Positions 7,808-15,880 of a DNA stretch of 36,117 bases are shown in pieces. The notes beneath the pieces are model-generated. The model searched no databases, had not been told where the DNA came from, and saw nothing but the letters and a program-made list of their open reading frames with translations. A program made the translations under genes and the position numbers. Position 1 is the stretch's first letter. Every line of letters begins with the position of its first letter. The DNA is from Bordetella parapertussis (GTDB lineage: Bacteria > Pseudomonadota > Gammaproteobacteria > Burkholderiales > SG8-39): positions 1 through 36,117 of the forward strand of contig CAMAXP010000004.1 of NCBI GenBank assembly GCA_945862265.1. Reading direction: 5' to 3'.

Positions 7808-9004
7808 ATGAAGACAGCCATCATCAACCTCGGTCGCATCCTCTCGGGCGACTGGCGCGACCCGTACGTGGCGGGCGATTCGATCCTGATGCAGGACGGC
7901 AGGATCACCGCCATCGGCACGGTTCCCGCGAAAGACATCGAGGCCGCCGACGTCGTCATCGACGCCGACAAGGCCACCGCGATTCCCGGCCTCATCGATT
8001 CGCAGGTGCACAACACTTTCGGCGACTACACGCCGCGCCAGAAGACCGTGGGGTTCCTCGAGAGCTACGTGCACGGCGGCGTCACCACCGCGATCAGCGC
8101 GTCCGAGGTCCATGTGCCCGGCCGGCCCACGGATCCCGAGGGCGTGAAGGCGCTCGCGGTCGCGGCGATGAAATGCTTCGAGCACTACCGTCCCGGCGGC
8201 ATGCGCGTCTGGGCGGGCTCGATCATCCTCGAGCCGGGGCTGGTCGAGGCGGACTTCGCCGAGATCGCGGCCAAGGGCGTGTGGCTCGCCAAGGCGGGCT
8301 TCGGCGGCGTGAAGACCCCGTACGACTACGAGCCCATGATCGCGTGGGCCAGGAAGCACGGCATGATCTCGATGGTGCACACCGGAGGGTCGTCGATCCC
8401 GGGGTCCTCGGGCATCTGGGCCGACCACCTCATCAAGATCAAGCCCGACGTGTCGTTCCACGTGAACGGCGGGCCGGTGGCCATGCCGGACGAGGACTTC
8501 CCGCGCCTTGTGCACGAGACGAACATCGCGCTGCAGGTGTGCACCGCGGGCAACCTGCGCACCACGCTGCTGCTCGGCGACATGGTGCGCGAAGCCGACC
8601 AGTTCGACCGCTTCCTGATCGCCACCGATACGCCTACAGGCTCCGGAATCATGCCGCTCGGCATGATGTACACGATCACGCACCTCGCCAGCCTCACGAA
8701 GATGCCGGTGGAGTGGGCGATCGCCGCGGCCACCGGCAACAACGCCAAGGTCTACAAGAGGAACAGCGGTTTCCTGCAGGTGGGCAAGGATGCGGACGTG
8801 GTGATCATCGATGCCTGCGTGGGCGGCTCGAAGAGCGACGCCCTCGACGCGCTTAGAAACGGCGACATCGCCGCCGTCGGCGCAGTCATCACCGACGGGG
8901 TGCCGCGGTTCGTGGGCAAGAGCCGCAATACCCCGGCGCCGAACAAGCGCATCCGCGTGGCCACCTGCCGGATCCCGCAGGACTATTCGGGCGCGGCGCA
9001 CTAG
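7808..9004 (+). CDS. Enamidase-like amidohydrolase (cyclic amide hydrolase)
   Basis: This is a 398-residue metal-dependent amidohydrolase. It resembles, from memory, enamidase of Eubacterium barkeri, which opens 1,4,5,6-tetrahydro-6-oxonicotinate in nicotinate fermentation. Shared segments include DYTPRQKT near 73-80, HGGVTT near 89, MVHTGGSSIPGSS at 189-201, HVNGGP at 218-223, a D-x-P-x-G-x-G segment at 274-280, and KSRNTP near the end. Probable metal ligands are H68, H191, H218 and D274. The usual first HxH histidine is Q66, and K162 falls where enamidase has a bridging glutamate. The start is the ATG at 7808 with TGAGGA just upstream; an ATG five codons earlier lacks such a site. It is close behind the monooxygenase, suggesting consecutive steps. 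No other nicotinate fermentation genes are present, so the substrate is open. Confidence 0.85.
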   Translation: MKTAIINLGRILSGDWRDPYVAGDSILMQDGRITAIGTVPAKDIEAADVVIDADKATAIPGLIDSQVHNTFGDYTPRQKTVGFLESYVHGGVTTAISASEVHVPGRPTDPEGVKALAVAAMKCFEHYRPGGMRVWAGSIILEPGLVEADFAEIAAKGVWLAKAGFGGVKTPYDYEPMIAWARKHGMISMVHTGGSSIPGSSGIWADHLIKIKPDVSFHVNGGPVAMPDEDFPRLVHETNIALQVCTAGNLRTTLLLGDMVREADQFDRFLIATDTPTGSGIMPLGMMYTITHLASLTKMPVEWAIAAATGNNAKVYKRNSGFLQVGKDADVVIIDACVGGSKSDALDALRNGDIAAVGAVITDGVPRFVGKSRNTPAPNKRIRVATCRIPQDYSGAAH

Positions 9005-9029
9005 ACACCCAAAAGAAGAGACCAACGAA

Positions 9030-10043
9030 ATGCAGGCACTGCACGCAGACGCGGCCGCCGGCCGCACTGCCTGGCGCGGCCCCGACTTCGACGGGGACAC
9101 GAGCTGGATCTACCGCTTCACCCAGCCGCAGCTCGATGAGATCGATGCGGCGCTGCTCACGTTCCGCGCGAGCGGCCGCAGCGTGGCCGACATGACGCGC
9201 GCCGAATTCCCGCTGCCGGGCTATGGCGCCACGCTCGCCAGCCACCTCAGGGAGATCCGCGCCGGACGCGGGTTCGTGCTGCTGCGCGGCCTGCCGGTGC
9301 AGCAATACTCCGACGAGGATGTGGGCGCGATCTTCTACGGCCTCGGCCTCTACCTCGGCGACCCGGTGCGGCAGAACCCGCGCGGGGACCTGCTCGGCCA
9401 TGTGTTCGACCAGGGCCGCAAGTACGGCGAGATCGACGTGCGCGGCTACGAGACCAACGCCTACCTGCCGTTCCACAGCGACGGCTGCGAGATCGTCGGC
9501 CTGCTCTGCCTGCGCCCGGCGCGCTCGGGCGGCCTCAGCAGCATCTCGAATGCGCTCACCGTGTACCGCGAGATCGAGAAGGCCAATCCCGAGTACCTGG
9601 AACCACTCAAGCGCGGCTACCACTACATCCGCCGCGAGGCCGCGCTGACCGAATCGCCGGTGTCCGAAAAGCGTGTGCCGGTGTTCGGCGAGAAGGACGG
9701 CATCGTCAGCTGCCGGATCGTCTCCAACCAGATCGAGGCGGGCGCGAAGAAGATGGGCAAGCCGCTCGAAGGGCTGGAGCGCAAAGCGCTCGACCGCTTC
9801 GTCGAGCTGTCGGGCAGCAAGCCCATCCGGCTCGACATGGACCTGCAGCAGGGCGACATCCAGCTGATCAACAACTACACCACTTTGCACTCGCGCACCG
9901 AGTACGAGGACTATCCCGAGCCCGAGCGGCGCCGCCACATGCTGCGCCTGTGGCTGGTGTTCAAGGAAGGCTGGCCGCTGCCGGAGTCGTTCCCGCGCCG
10001 GCTGGGCTACGTCGTCAACAAACCGGCCGAAGTCCGCCCCTGA
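9030..10043 (+). CDS. TauD/TfdA-family Fe(II)/2-oxoglutarate-dependent dioxygenase
   Basis: The 337-residue product has the facial triad of the TauD/TfdA family. H149 and D151 lie in LPFHSDGCEIVG and the distal H287 in YTTLHSRTEYED. The 2-oxoglutarate-binding arginine is probably one of those in RRRHMLRLWLV (residues 300-310). The family couples decarboxylation of 2-oxoglutarate to hydroxylation, often of sulfonates, phenoxyacetates or amino-acid-like substrates. The length is slightly above TauD (283) because of an N-terminal extension of about 50 residues. The ATG at 9030 is 25 bases after the enamidase-like gene; the frame is open further upstream but overlaps that gene. It may act before or after the ring-opening steps; the substrate is not deducible. 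Confidence 0.88.
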   Translation: MQALHADAAAGRTAWRGPDFDGDTSWIYRFTQPQLDEIDAALLTFRASGRSVADMTRAEFPLPGYGATLASHLREIRAGRGFVLLRGLPVQQYSDEDVGAIFYGLGLYLGDPVRQNPRGDLLGHVFDQGRKYGEIDVRGYETNAYLPFHSDGCEIVGLLCLRPARSGGLSSISNALTVYREIEKANPEYLEPLKRGYHYIRREAALTESPVSEKRVPVFGEKDGIVSCRIVSNQIEAGAKKMGKPLEGLERKALDRFVELSGSKPIRLDMDLQQGDIQLINNYTTLHSRTEYEDYPEPERRRHMLRLWLVFKEGWPLPESFPRRLGYVVNKPAEVRP

Positions 10044-10074
10044 GGAGTACCGGCTCTTCAGTGCGCGTCTCTCG

Positions 10075-10080
10075 TACAAT
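10075..10080 (+). promoter_or_regulatory. Possible internal -10 box before the DUF1185 gene
   Basis: TACAAT lies in the 83-base gap between the TauD-like and DUF1185 genes, the largest gap inside the rightward run after the regulator. No convincing -35 hexamer stands 16-18 bases upstream and there is no TGn extension. It may give weak internal expression of the downstream half of the operon. It is listed because the gap otherwise holds only the ribosome site AAGGAG at 10111-10116. Confidence 0.25.
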
Positions 10081-10126
10081 AGTTCCCCATAGCCCGTAGC
10101 ACTACCGATCAAGGAGCAGGGATCCC

Positions 10127-10696
10127 ATGCAGATGCCAGTCAAGAAGTGGTTCACGTTCATCGAGGAAACCGCCGCGCCCGCGGGCGAAGCGCCTCAGCG
10201 CAAGGTCGCGATCGTCGCGGTCGTCGCCAATCCGTGCGCGGGGCGCCAGGTCGAGGACCTGCAGCCCATGATCGACGCGAGCGTCGAGCTCGGCCGGCTG
10301 ATGGCCGAGCGCGGCGTGCAGGCCATGGCGCCTTTCAAGATCATGGGTCTGGGCAAGGGTGGCGTGGCCGGCATGGCCGGCGAGCAGGAGCACGTCAACG
10401 CGCTCCTCACCACGGCCTTCGCCGTGCCGATCCGCGAGGCGATCGGCGGCGGCAAGGCGTGGATCTCCTCGATGACCAAGCGCGGCGGCCCGGGCACTTC
10501 GATCGACATCCCGTTCAACCACAAGGACGCGCTGTATGTGCGCTCGTTCTACGACGGCATCTCGCTGACGCTGCATGACTGCCCGCAGCCCGACGAGATC
10601 GCGCTGATCGCGGGGTTCGTCAACCGCGGCCGGATCGGCGCGCGCGTGGGCGGCCTCAAGCCCGAGGACGTCAATGGCATCGACGGGCTGGTGTGA
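10127..10696 (+). CDS. DUF1185 / 'amino acid synthesis' family protein
   Basis: This 189-residue protein has the features of the DUF1185 (Pfam AA_synth) family: the basic start KKWFTFIEET, a V-A-N-P-C-A-G-R turn at about 33-40, the central GKGGVAG, and G-R-I-G-A-R-V-G-G near the C terminus. Family members are about 190-200 residues and, as I recall, a structural genomics structure showed a compact alpha/beta fold; no reaction is established. The database name is not evidence of amino acid synthesis. The start is set by AAGGAG ten bases upstream of the ATG at 10127. The stop is one base before the TTT receptor gene, so they are surely cotranscribed. Co-occurrence with lactam-hydrolase and oxygenase genes suggests a role in handling a small carboxylated ring-opened compound. 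Confidence 0.8.
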   Translation: MQMPVKKWFTFIEETAAPAGEAPQRKVAIVAVVANPCAGRQVEDLQPMIDASVELGRLMAERGVQAMAPFKIMGLGKGGVAGMAGEQEHVNALLTTAFAVPIREAIGGGKAWISSMTKRGGPGTSIDIPFNHKDALYVRSFYDGISLTLHDCPQPDEIALIAGFVNRGRIGARVGGLKPEDVNGIDGLV

Positions 10697-10697
10697 G

Positions 10698-11669
10698 ATG
10701 AGAGCCACGCTGCGCTTCATTGCACCATTTCTCGCGTTGCTGCTTGCCACCGCTGCGGGCACGGCCGCGGCCTTTCCCGACAAGCCGGTGCGCATCATCG
10801 TGCCGTTCCCGCCGGGCGGGTCGGCCGATTTCGTCGGGCGGCTGGTCGCCGAGAGGCTCACCACCGCCTGGGGCAAGCCCGTGCTCGTCGAGAACCGGCC
10901 CGGCGGCAGCGCCACGATCGGCCTCGGCGCGGTCGCGAAATCCGCGCCGGACGGCCACACCATCGGCATCGCCACCGGCTCGTTCGCCATCCAGCCCGCG
11001 ATCCGCATCACCATGCCGTACGACTCGCTTAACGATTTCGAGTTCGTCACGCAGATCATGGAAAGCCCGTTCGTGCTGACGGTGAACTCGTCGCTGCCGG
11101 TGAACTCCCTCAAGGACCTCATCGCCTATGCGAAGTCCAACCCGGGCAAGCTGAACATCGGCTCGTTCGGCGTGGGTTCCACGCCGCACATCCTTGCCGA
11201 GATCCTCGCGCAGCAAACAGGCACGAAGATCGTCCACGTACCGTTCAAGGGGTCGTCCGACGGGATGGCCGCGCAACTCGCGGGCGACGTGCCGCTCAAC
11301 TTCGACGTGGTGATGTCGCCGCTGCCGCAGATCAAGCAGGGCCGGCTGCGCCCGCTGGTGGTGACCTCGCAGCGCCGCTACAAGGAGCTGCCCGACACGC
11401 CGACCGGGGTCGAGGCGGGCATCCCCGAACTCGAGATGCCGACCTGGTTCGGTTTCCTCGCGCCCAAGGGCGTGCCGGCCGATACGCTGAAGGCGCTGAA
11501 CACGGCGATCGTGCAGGTGCTGAAGCAACCGGACGTGGGCGCGGCCTTCGACAAGCAGGCGATGACCGTGGTGACCAGCACGCCCGAGGAGTTCCGCGGG
11601 TTCGTGACCCGGTCGATGCAGCGCGTGGCCACTGCGGTGCGCGCAGCCGGCATCCCGAAGTCAGACTGA
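10698..11669 (+). CDS. TTT-family (Bug) periplasmic solute-binding receptor
   Basis: This 323-residue receptor belongs to the tripartite tricarboxylate transporter (Bug) family that is greatly expanded in Burkholderiales. A signal peptide occupies residues 1-25 (MRATLRF, then a Leu/Ala core, cleavage near AAA before FPDKP). The mature start FPDKPVRIIVPFPPGGSADF is diagnostic. Further family marks are VENRPGG, APDGHT, NPGKLNIGS and the VPFKG segment. The start at 10698 is one base after the DUF1185 stop; an upstream in-frame ATG at 10674 would lack a signal peptide start. No TctA/TctB membrane genes are in the window, as is common for orphan Bug receptors, which may pair with distant permeases or act in sensing. 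Confidence 0.92.
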   Translation: MRATLRFIAPFLALLLATAAGTAAAFPDKPVRIIVPFPPGGSADFVGRLVAERLTTAWGKPVLVENRPGGSATIGLGAVAKSAPDGHTIGIATGSFAIQPAIRITMPYDSLNDFEFVTQIMESPFVLTVNSSLPVNSLKDLIAYAKSNPGKLNIGSFGVGSTPHILAEILAQQTGTKIVHVPFKGSSDGMAAQLAGDVPLNFDVVMSPLPQIKQGRLRPLVVTSQRRYKELPDTPTGVEAGIPELEMPTWFGFLAPKGVPADTLKALNTAIVQVLKQPDVGAAFDKQAMTVVTSTPEEFRGFVTRSMQRVATAVRAAGIPKSD

Positions 11670-11687
11670 GATCCCTGGAGTCCGCAC

Positions 11688-12764
11688 ATGACTGTCTTTC
11701 TGCGCCGCAGTGCCGCGATCCTTCTCTGCCTTGCAGGTTGCCTTGCGATGCCCGTCCAGTCCCAGCCCGCAGGCAAGTTGCTGATCGGGCTGGGGACTCA
11801 TCCCACCCTGATCTACGGGGTCCACTACCTGATGGTGTCCCGCGGTTTCCTGAAGGAAGAGGGCCTCGACGCCGAATTCGTGGTGCTCGACGGCACGGCG
11901 ACCCTGGTCACCCAGATGGCACAGAAGCGCATCTTCACCGCCTGGCCCAACCCGGACGCCCTGATCATTTCCCGCCAGCCCGGGCGCGACCCGCTCCCGC
12001 TGCGCTGCGCCTACAACGGCGTACGCACTACGGCCTGGGAGTTCGCTGTTCCGGAGGCGAGCCCGATCAAGACCCTGGCCGATCTCAAGGGAAAGCGCAT
12101 TGGCGTGATCACCCTCGCGATGGGCAACGTGCCGATCACCCGGGCGCTGATGGCCGAGCTGGGCATCAAGGACTACGAACTGCTCCCGGTTTCGCAGGGG
12201 GCGCCCGCGTTCCGCGCATTGCAGACCGGGGCTGTGGATGCGCTGAACCTGTTTGACGGCCAGCACCTGCAGCTGGAGCTTTCCGGGACCCGCATTCGCA
12301 GGCTGCAGCAGCCGGACAAGTACGAGAACCAGTTTTCCAACTGCTGGGTATTCCACGAGGAAACACTCCGCGACCGGGGTGAGCAGGTGGCCCGCTTCGG
12401 CCGCGCCTTTGCCAAGGCCTCGATCGCCTGCCAGGCCAACTGGAATGCCTGCGTGCGCAGCTATTGGCAGGTTTTCCCCGACCAGAAACCCGCCGAAGGC
12501 AGCGAGGAACAAAAGCTCGAACGCAGCGTAAAGATCCTGCGTGCGCGGACCGACAAGTTCTTCAACTTCAGGCCCGGCGAGCCGCGCCGGCTGGGCTCCT
12601 ATTCGGAGCAGGACTGGCTGAATTTCGTCGAGGCCCTGCACGCCGGCGGCCAGATCAAGACGCGCGATATCCCGGTGCGCGAGCTCTACACCAACCAATT
12701 CGTCGAAGCCTACAACCGCTTCGACGCCGACGCCGTTGCGCGCACCGCGCGCGGCTGGCAGTAG
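11688..12764 (+). CDS. Orphan ABC-type periplasmic binding protein (NMT1/SsuA-like)
   Basis: The product (358 residues) has the organisation of aliphatic sulfonate/taurine/thiamine-precursor type binding proteins. These include an early GVHYLMVSRGFLKEEGLDAE segment, ADLKGKRIGV around residue 130, and a following ALMAELGIKDYELLPVS. The N terminus carries two arginines, a hydrophobic stretch and L-A-G-C with Cys18, so it may be a lipoprotein; a signal peptidase I site further on (near VQSQP) is the alternative. No cognate permease or ATPase gene is adjacent. It follows the TTT receptor after 18 bases and precedes the hydratase-like gene by 4, so it is part of the same operon. Ligand unknown. 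Confidence 0.8.
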   Translation: MTVFLRRSAAILLCLAGCLAMPVQSQPAGKLLIGLGTHPTLIYGVHYLMVSRGFLKEEGLDAEFVVLDGTATLVTQMAQKRIFTAWPNPDALIISRQPGRDPLPLRCAYNGVRTTAWEFAVPEASPIKTLADLKGKRIGVITLAMGNVPITRALMAELGIKDYELLPVSQGAPAFRALQTGAVDALNLFDGQHLQLELSGTRIRRLQQPDKYENQFSNCWVFHEETLRDRGEQVARFGRAFAKASIACQANWNACVRSYWQVFPDQKPAEGSEEQKLERSVKILRARTDKFFNFRPGEPRRLGSYSEQDWLNFVEALHAGGQIKTRDIPVRELYTNQFVEAYNRFDADAVARTARGWQ

Positions 12765-12768
12765 GCTC

Positions 12769-13560
12769 ATGGCGCTGTCCGGGGCGCAGGTGAAAGCGGC
12801 AGCGCAGGCGCTGCTTGATGCTCGCGCGCGTCGCGTGCGTCTGCCCGACCTGCCGGCGGGCCTGAGGCCGCAGACGACGGCCGACGCCGAGGCGATCTGC
12901 GAGGCCATGGGGGTGGGCTTCGAACACCCCGTGGGGGGCTGGAAGGTCGGGTGCACCGACCCGGTCGTGGCAATCAAAGTCGGGCTGGAGCGTCCTTTCC
13001 TGGGCCGGATCCCGGCGATGTACGTTTACCAGAGCGGTGCTTCCGTCCCCTGGTCCGATCTGCTGCGCCCGGTGGTCGAGGCCGAGATCGGCTTTCGCTT
13101 CGGCCGCGACCTGCCGCCGCGCGCGGCGCCGTATTCTGCCGCGGAGGTGGCTGACGCGATCGATGCACTGGTGCCCGGCATCGAGATTCCCGAGAGCCGC
13201 CTGACCGACGACCATCCGCTCGGCGCGCTGGGCATGGTGGCCGACCAGGGCTATGCCGGGCGCTTTGTGTGCGGCACGCCGGTAATGCGCTGGCGCGAAC
13301 TCGACTTGTCCGGACAGCCCGTGGTGCTGAGCGTGGGCGGACGGGAAGTGGCGCGTGGCACTGGCGCACGGGCGATGGGCAATCCCTTCGAGGCGGTGGT
13401 GTGGCTCGCCAACGAACGCTCGCGCATCGGCGATGGCGTGCTCGCGGGGCAAGTGGTCAGCACCGGATCGCTGACCGGCATCCAGTGGACTCGACCCGGC
13501 GACCTTGCGGTGGCCGACTACGGCGCGCTTGGGCGGGTCGAAGTGCGCCTTGCCCCCTGA
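12769..13560 (+). CDS. 2-keto-4-pentenoate hydratase-like protein (fumarylacetoacetate hydrolase superfamily)
   Basis: The 263-residue product matches the MhpD/2-oxopent-4-enoate hydratase group by length and by GGWKVGCTD at 56-64 followed by P-F-L-G-R-I at 76-81. The metal-binding acidic cluster VVEAEIGF has E104 and E106, and E139/E142 lie in IEIPESR. These enzymes hydrate unsaturated 2-keto acids in the last steps of aromatic meta-cleavage or decarboxylate related oxo-acids. A C-terminal STGSLTG with a basic/aromatic tail also fits. The start is the ATG at 12769, 4 bases after the binding protein gene. It is the last gene of the rightward run and converges with the enolase-superfamily gene with 6 bases between stops. 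It may process the ring-opened product of the cassette. Confidence 0.85.
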   Translation: MALSGAQVKAAAQALLDARARRVRLPDLPAGLRPQTTADAEAICEAMGVGFEHPVGGWKVGCTDPVVAIKVGLERPFLGRIPAMYVYQSGASVPWSDLLRPVVEAEIGFRFGRDLPPRAAPYSAAEVADAIDALVPGIEIPESRLTDDHPLGALGMVADQGYAGRFVCGTPVMRWRELDLSGQPVVLSVGGREVARGTGARAMGNPFEAVVWLANERSRIGDGVLAGQVVSTGSLTGIQWTRPGDLAVADYGALGRVEVRLAP

Positions 13561-13566
13561 CTTTCC

Positions 13567-14787
13567 TCAGCCCTTTTTGCTGCCGTAGCTGAGGATCGCC
13601 TCGCGCGCCTTGGGCGGGTGGGCGCGCAGCGCCTCCTCGTTGGGCTCCGTGCCCCAGCCCGGGCGGTCGGGCATCACCAGGTGCCCGTCGACGAATTCGG
13701 GCACATGCGTGAACAGCTCGTGGTCCCACGCGATGCGGTCGATGTCGGTTTCCATGATGCGCAGGTTCGGCACCGCGCACGAGAAATGCGCGTTCATCAT
13801 CGTGCAGAGGTGCCCGTAGAAGTTGTGCGGGGCCACGTTGACCTCGTGCGCCGCGGCCGCAGCCGCGATCTTCATCGACTGCCACACGCCGTTCCACGGG
13901 GTATCGACGATCGCCACGTCCATGGCCTGCTCGCGCAAGTACGGCAGGAATTCGCCCAGGCCCAGCAGCGTCTCGCAGGAGCTGATCGGGTGGCGGCTGT
14001 GGTCGCGGATGTAGGCGAGCGCCTGCGGGTTGAAGGTGTCGATCTCCACCCAGAACATGTCGAGGTGCTCGATGGCGCGCAGGATCTTGAGGTAGCCCTC
14101 GGTCTTGGCGTTGAAATTCAAATCCAGCAGGATGTCGACGTCCGGCCCGGTGCCTTCGCGCAGCGCCTCGAGGTGCGTCACGATGTTCTTCAGCACCGTG
14201 CGGTCGATGTTGAGTTCGGGCGTGAACGGCACGCCGAACCCCGGCCGGTAGCCGCGCGGGTTCTTCCCGTGCTCGTCGTAGATGAAGATGTTGGTCTTGC
14301 AGGCGGTGAAGCCCTTTTCGCGCACTTCGCGGCCCAGCGACTTCACGCCTTCGAGGTCGGTGATCGCCGGCGTGTAGTACGCCGGGTGGTTGATGCGCCA
14401 CGTGCAGCAGTGCGACCAGTACACCCGGATGCGGTCGCGCACCTTGCCGCCGAGGAGCGAATACACCGGCACGCCGAGGCCCTTGGCCTTCGCGTCGAGC
14501 AGCGCGTTCTCGATCGCGCCCATGGCCAGTGCCACGATGCCGCCCGAGGCGGGGCGCGTCGCGCTGTTCAGGTCGGCGAATATTTTTTCATGTTCGTCTG
14601 CGGACTGGCCCACCACGCGGGCCGCCAGCCGCTCGATCACCGCGCCCACGCCCGGGGCGCCGAAGCCCTCGTCGTACTCGCTCCAGCCGACGATGCCGCT
14701 GTCGGTGGTGACCTTGACGAAGTGGTAGTTGCGCCAGCCCGCGTCGCAGGCGAGCGTCTCGAGGCTCCTGATGGTCATGCCGGCCAT
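13567..14787 (-). CDS. Enolase-superfamily (mandelate racemase/sugar-acid dehydratase-like) enzyme
   Basis: In this 406-residue protein, an N-terminal capping domain is followed by a TIM barrel with metal ligands D222 (LLDLNFNAK), E248 (FWVEID) and E272 (SSCETL). The barrel-strand 2 lysine is K164 in ACKTN, and H321 in VAPHNFYGHL is the likely acid/base. The KxN rather than KxK pattern and the APHN-x-x-x-H motif point to acid-sugar dehydratase-like members of the mandelate racemase subgroup rather than mandelate racemase. The extra segment at 170-190 (DEHGKNPRGY...) resembles loops in this subgroup. An ATG three codons in (MTIRSL) is an alternative start. The gene lies one base after the dehydrogenase gene, forming a leftward pair. 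The substrate is not identifiable. Confidence 0.87.
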   Translation of the reverse strand: MAGMTIRSLETLACDAGWRNYHFVKVTTDSGIVGWSEYDEGFGAPGVGAVIERLAARVVGQSADEHEKIFADLNSATRPASGGIVALAMGAIENALLDAKAKGLGVPVYSLLGGKVRDRIRVYWSHCCTWRINHPAYYTPAITDLEGVKSLGREVREKGFTACKTNIFIYDEHGKNPRGYRPGFGVPFTPELNIDRTVLKNIVTHLEALREGTGPDVDILLDLNFNAKTEGYLKILRAIEHLDMFWVEIDTFNPQALAYIRDHSRHPISSCETLLGLGEFLPYLREQAMDVAIVDTPWNGVWQSMKIAAAAAAHEVNVAPHNFYGHLCTMMNAHFSCAVPNLRIMETDIDRIAWDHELFTHVPEFVDGHLVMPDRPGWGTEPNEEALRAHPPKAREAILSYGSKKG

Positions 14788-14788
14788 C

Positions 14789-15790
14789 TCAGAACCCCTC
14801 CAGCACGACCTTGCCGATGGTGCGCCCGCTCTCGATCAGCGCGTGCGCGTGCCTGAGGTTGGCCGCATTGATCCCGCGCAGGTTCTGCGTGAGCGTCGTC
14901 TCCAGCGTGCCGGCATCGGCCAGCGCCGAGATCTCGTCGAGCAGGTCGTGCTGCAGGATCATGTCGTCGGTGGTGAACATGGAGCGCGTGAACATCGCCT
15001 CCCAGTGCACCGACCCGCACTTGCGCTTGAACGGCACGATGTCGAGCGTGGCCGGGTCGTCGATCACGCCGAGCTTGCCCTGCGGCGCGAGGATCGTGGG
15101 GTAGGCGGGCAGGTGCTTCGTCGTGCCGGTGAGGCCGGCGATGTAGTTCACCTCGGGAAAGCCGTGGCGCTTCAGTTCCTCGGCCAGCGGCCGGGTGTGG
15201 TCGACCACGTGGTGCGCGCCGAACGACAGGCACCACTCGACGGTCTCCGGGCGGGAGGCCGTGGCGATCACCGTCAGGTGGGTGAGCTTGCGGGCGATCT
15301 GGATCATCATCGAGCCCACGCCGCCCGCGCCGCCGACCACCAGCAGGCTGCCGGTCGAGTTGCGGGTGACGCCGAAGCGATGGAACAACAGTTCCCAGGC
15401 CGTGATCGAGGTCAGCGGCAGTGCGGCGGCTTCCGCGAACGACAGTTGCTGGGGCTTCGTGCCGACGATTCGCTCGTCCACGCAGTGCAACTGCGCGTTG
15501 GTGCCCGGGCGGATGTTGGAGCCGGCGTAGAACACCTCGTCGCCCGGCTTGAAGAGGGTGACGTCCTTGCCGACCGCCTTGACCACGCCGGCGGCGTCGA
15601 AGCCCAGCACCTTGGTCATGCCCTCGGGGACGCCGCGCATGCGCATCTTGGTGTCGACCGGGTTCACTGACACGGCCTTGACCTCGACAAGCAGGTCGCG
15701 CGGCTCGGGAACGGGATCGGGGAGCTCGATGTCGAGCAGCGATTCGCGCTCGGTGATCGGCAGGCTCTTCTGGAAACCGACGGCCTTCAT
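14789..15790 (-). CDS. Zinc-type alcohol dehydrogenase-like / quinone oxidoreductase family protein (MDR)
   Basis: This 333-residue medium-chain dehydrogenase/reductase has a GroES-like N-terminal domain (VNPVDTKMRMRGV, VLGFDAAGVV, F-K-P-G-D-E-V) and a Rossmann domain with GGAGGVGS at about 173-180. The catalytic zinc ligands of true alcohol dehydrogenases (Cys and GHE motif) are absent; GFDAAG replaces GHE. It therefore belongs to the zinc-free, NADPH-dependent quinone/enone reductase side of the family. The VNYIAGLTGTTKHLPAY segment is typical of the subgroup annotated as 'zinc-type alcohol dehydrogenase-like'. It is the first gene of the leftward pair with the enolase-superfamily enzyme and diverges from the PhyH-type gene across 90 bases. 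Confidence 0.88.
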   Translation of the reverse strand: MKAVGFQKSLPITERESLLDIELPDPVPEPRDLLVEVKAVSVNPVDTKMRMRGVPEGMTKVLGFDAAGVVKAVGKDVTLFKPGDEVFYAGSNIRPGTNAQLHCVDERIVGTKPQQLSFAEAAALPLTSITAWELLFHRFGVTRNSTGSLLVVGGAGGVGSMMIQIARKLTHLTVIATASRPETVEWCLSFGAHHVVDHTRPLAEELKRHGFPEVNYIAGLTGTTKHLPAYPTILAPQGKLGVIDDPATLDIVPFKRKCGSVHWEAMFTRSMFTTDDMILQHDLLDEISALADAGTLETTLTQNLRGINAANLRHAHALIESGRTIGKVVLEGF

Positions 15791-15880
15791 GGGTGGGGTT
15801 GCTCTGAAAAATTGGCGAAGGAGGGAAGATAAACGAGCGCCACGCCGGGTGGTAGACTTTTACATGAGGAGGGCACGCCC

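Noticed and set aside
6148..8016. Long leftward open frame opposite the monooxygenase gene
   Set aside because: It is a GC-driven shadow rich in His, Arg and Val with no domain pattern; the plus-strand genes are well supported.
7808..9004. Assignment as true enamidase of nicotinate fermentation
   Set aside because: Metal-ligand differences (Q66, K162) and the absence of the other nicotinate fermentation genes make the exact reaction uncertain, so only 'enamidase-like' is used.
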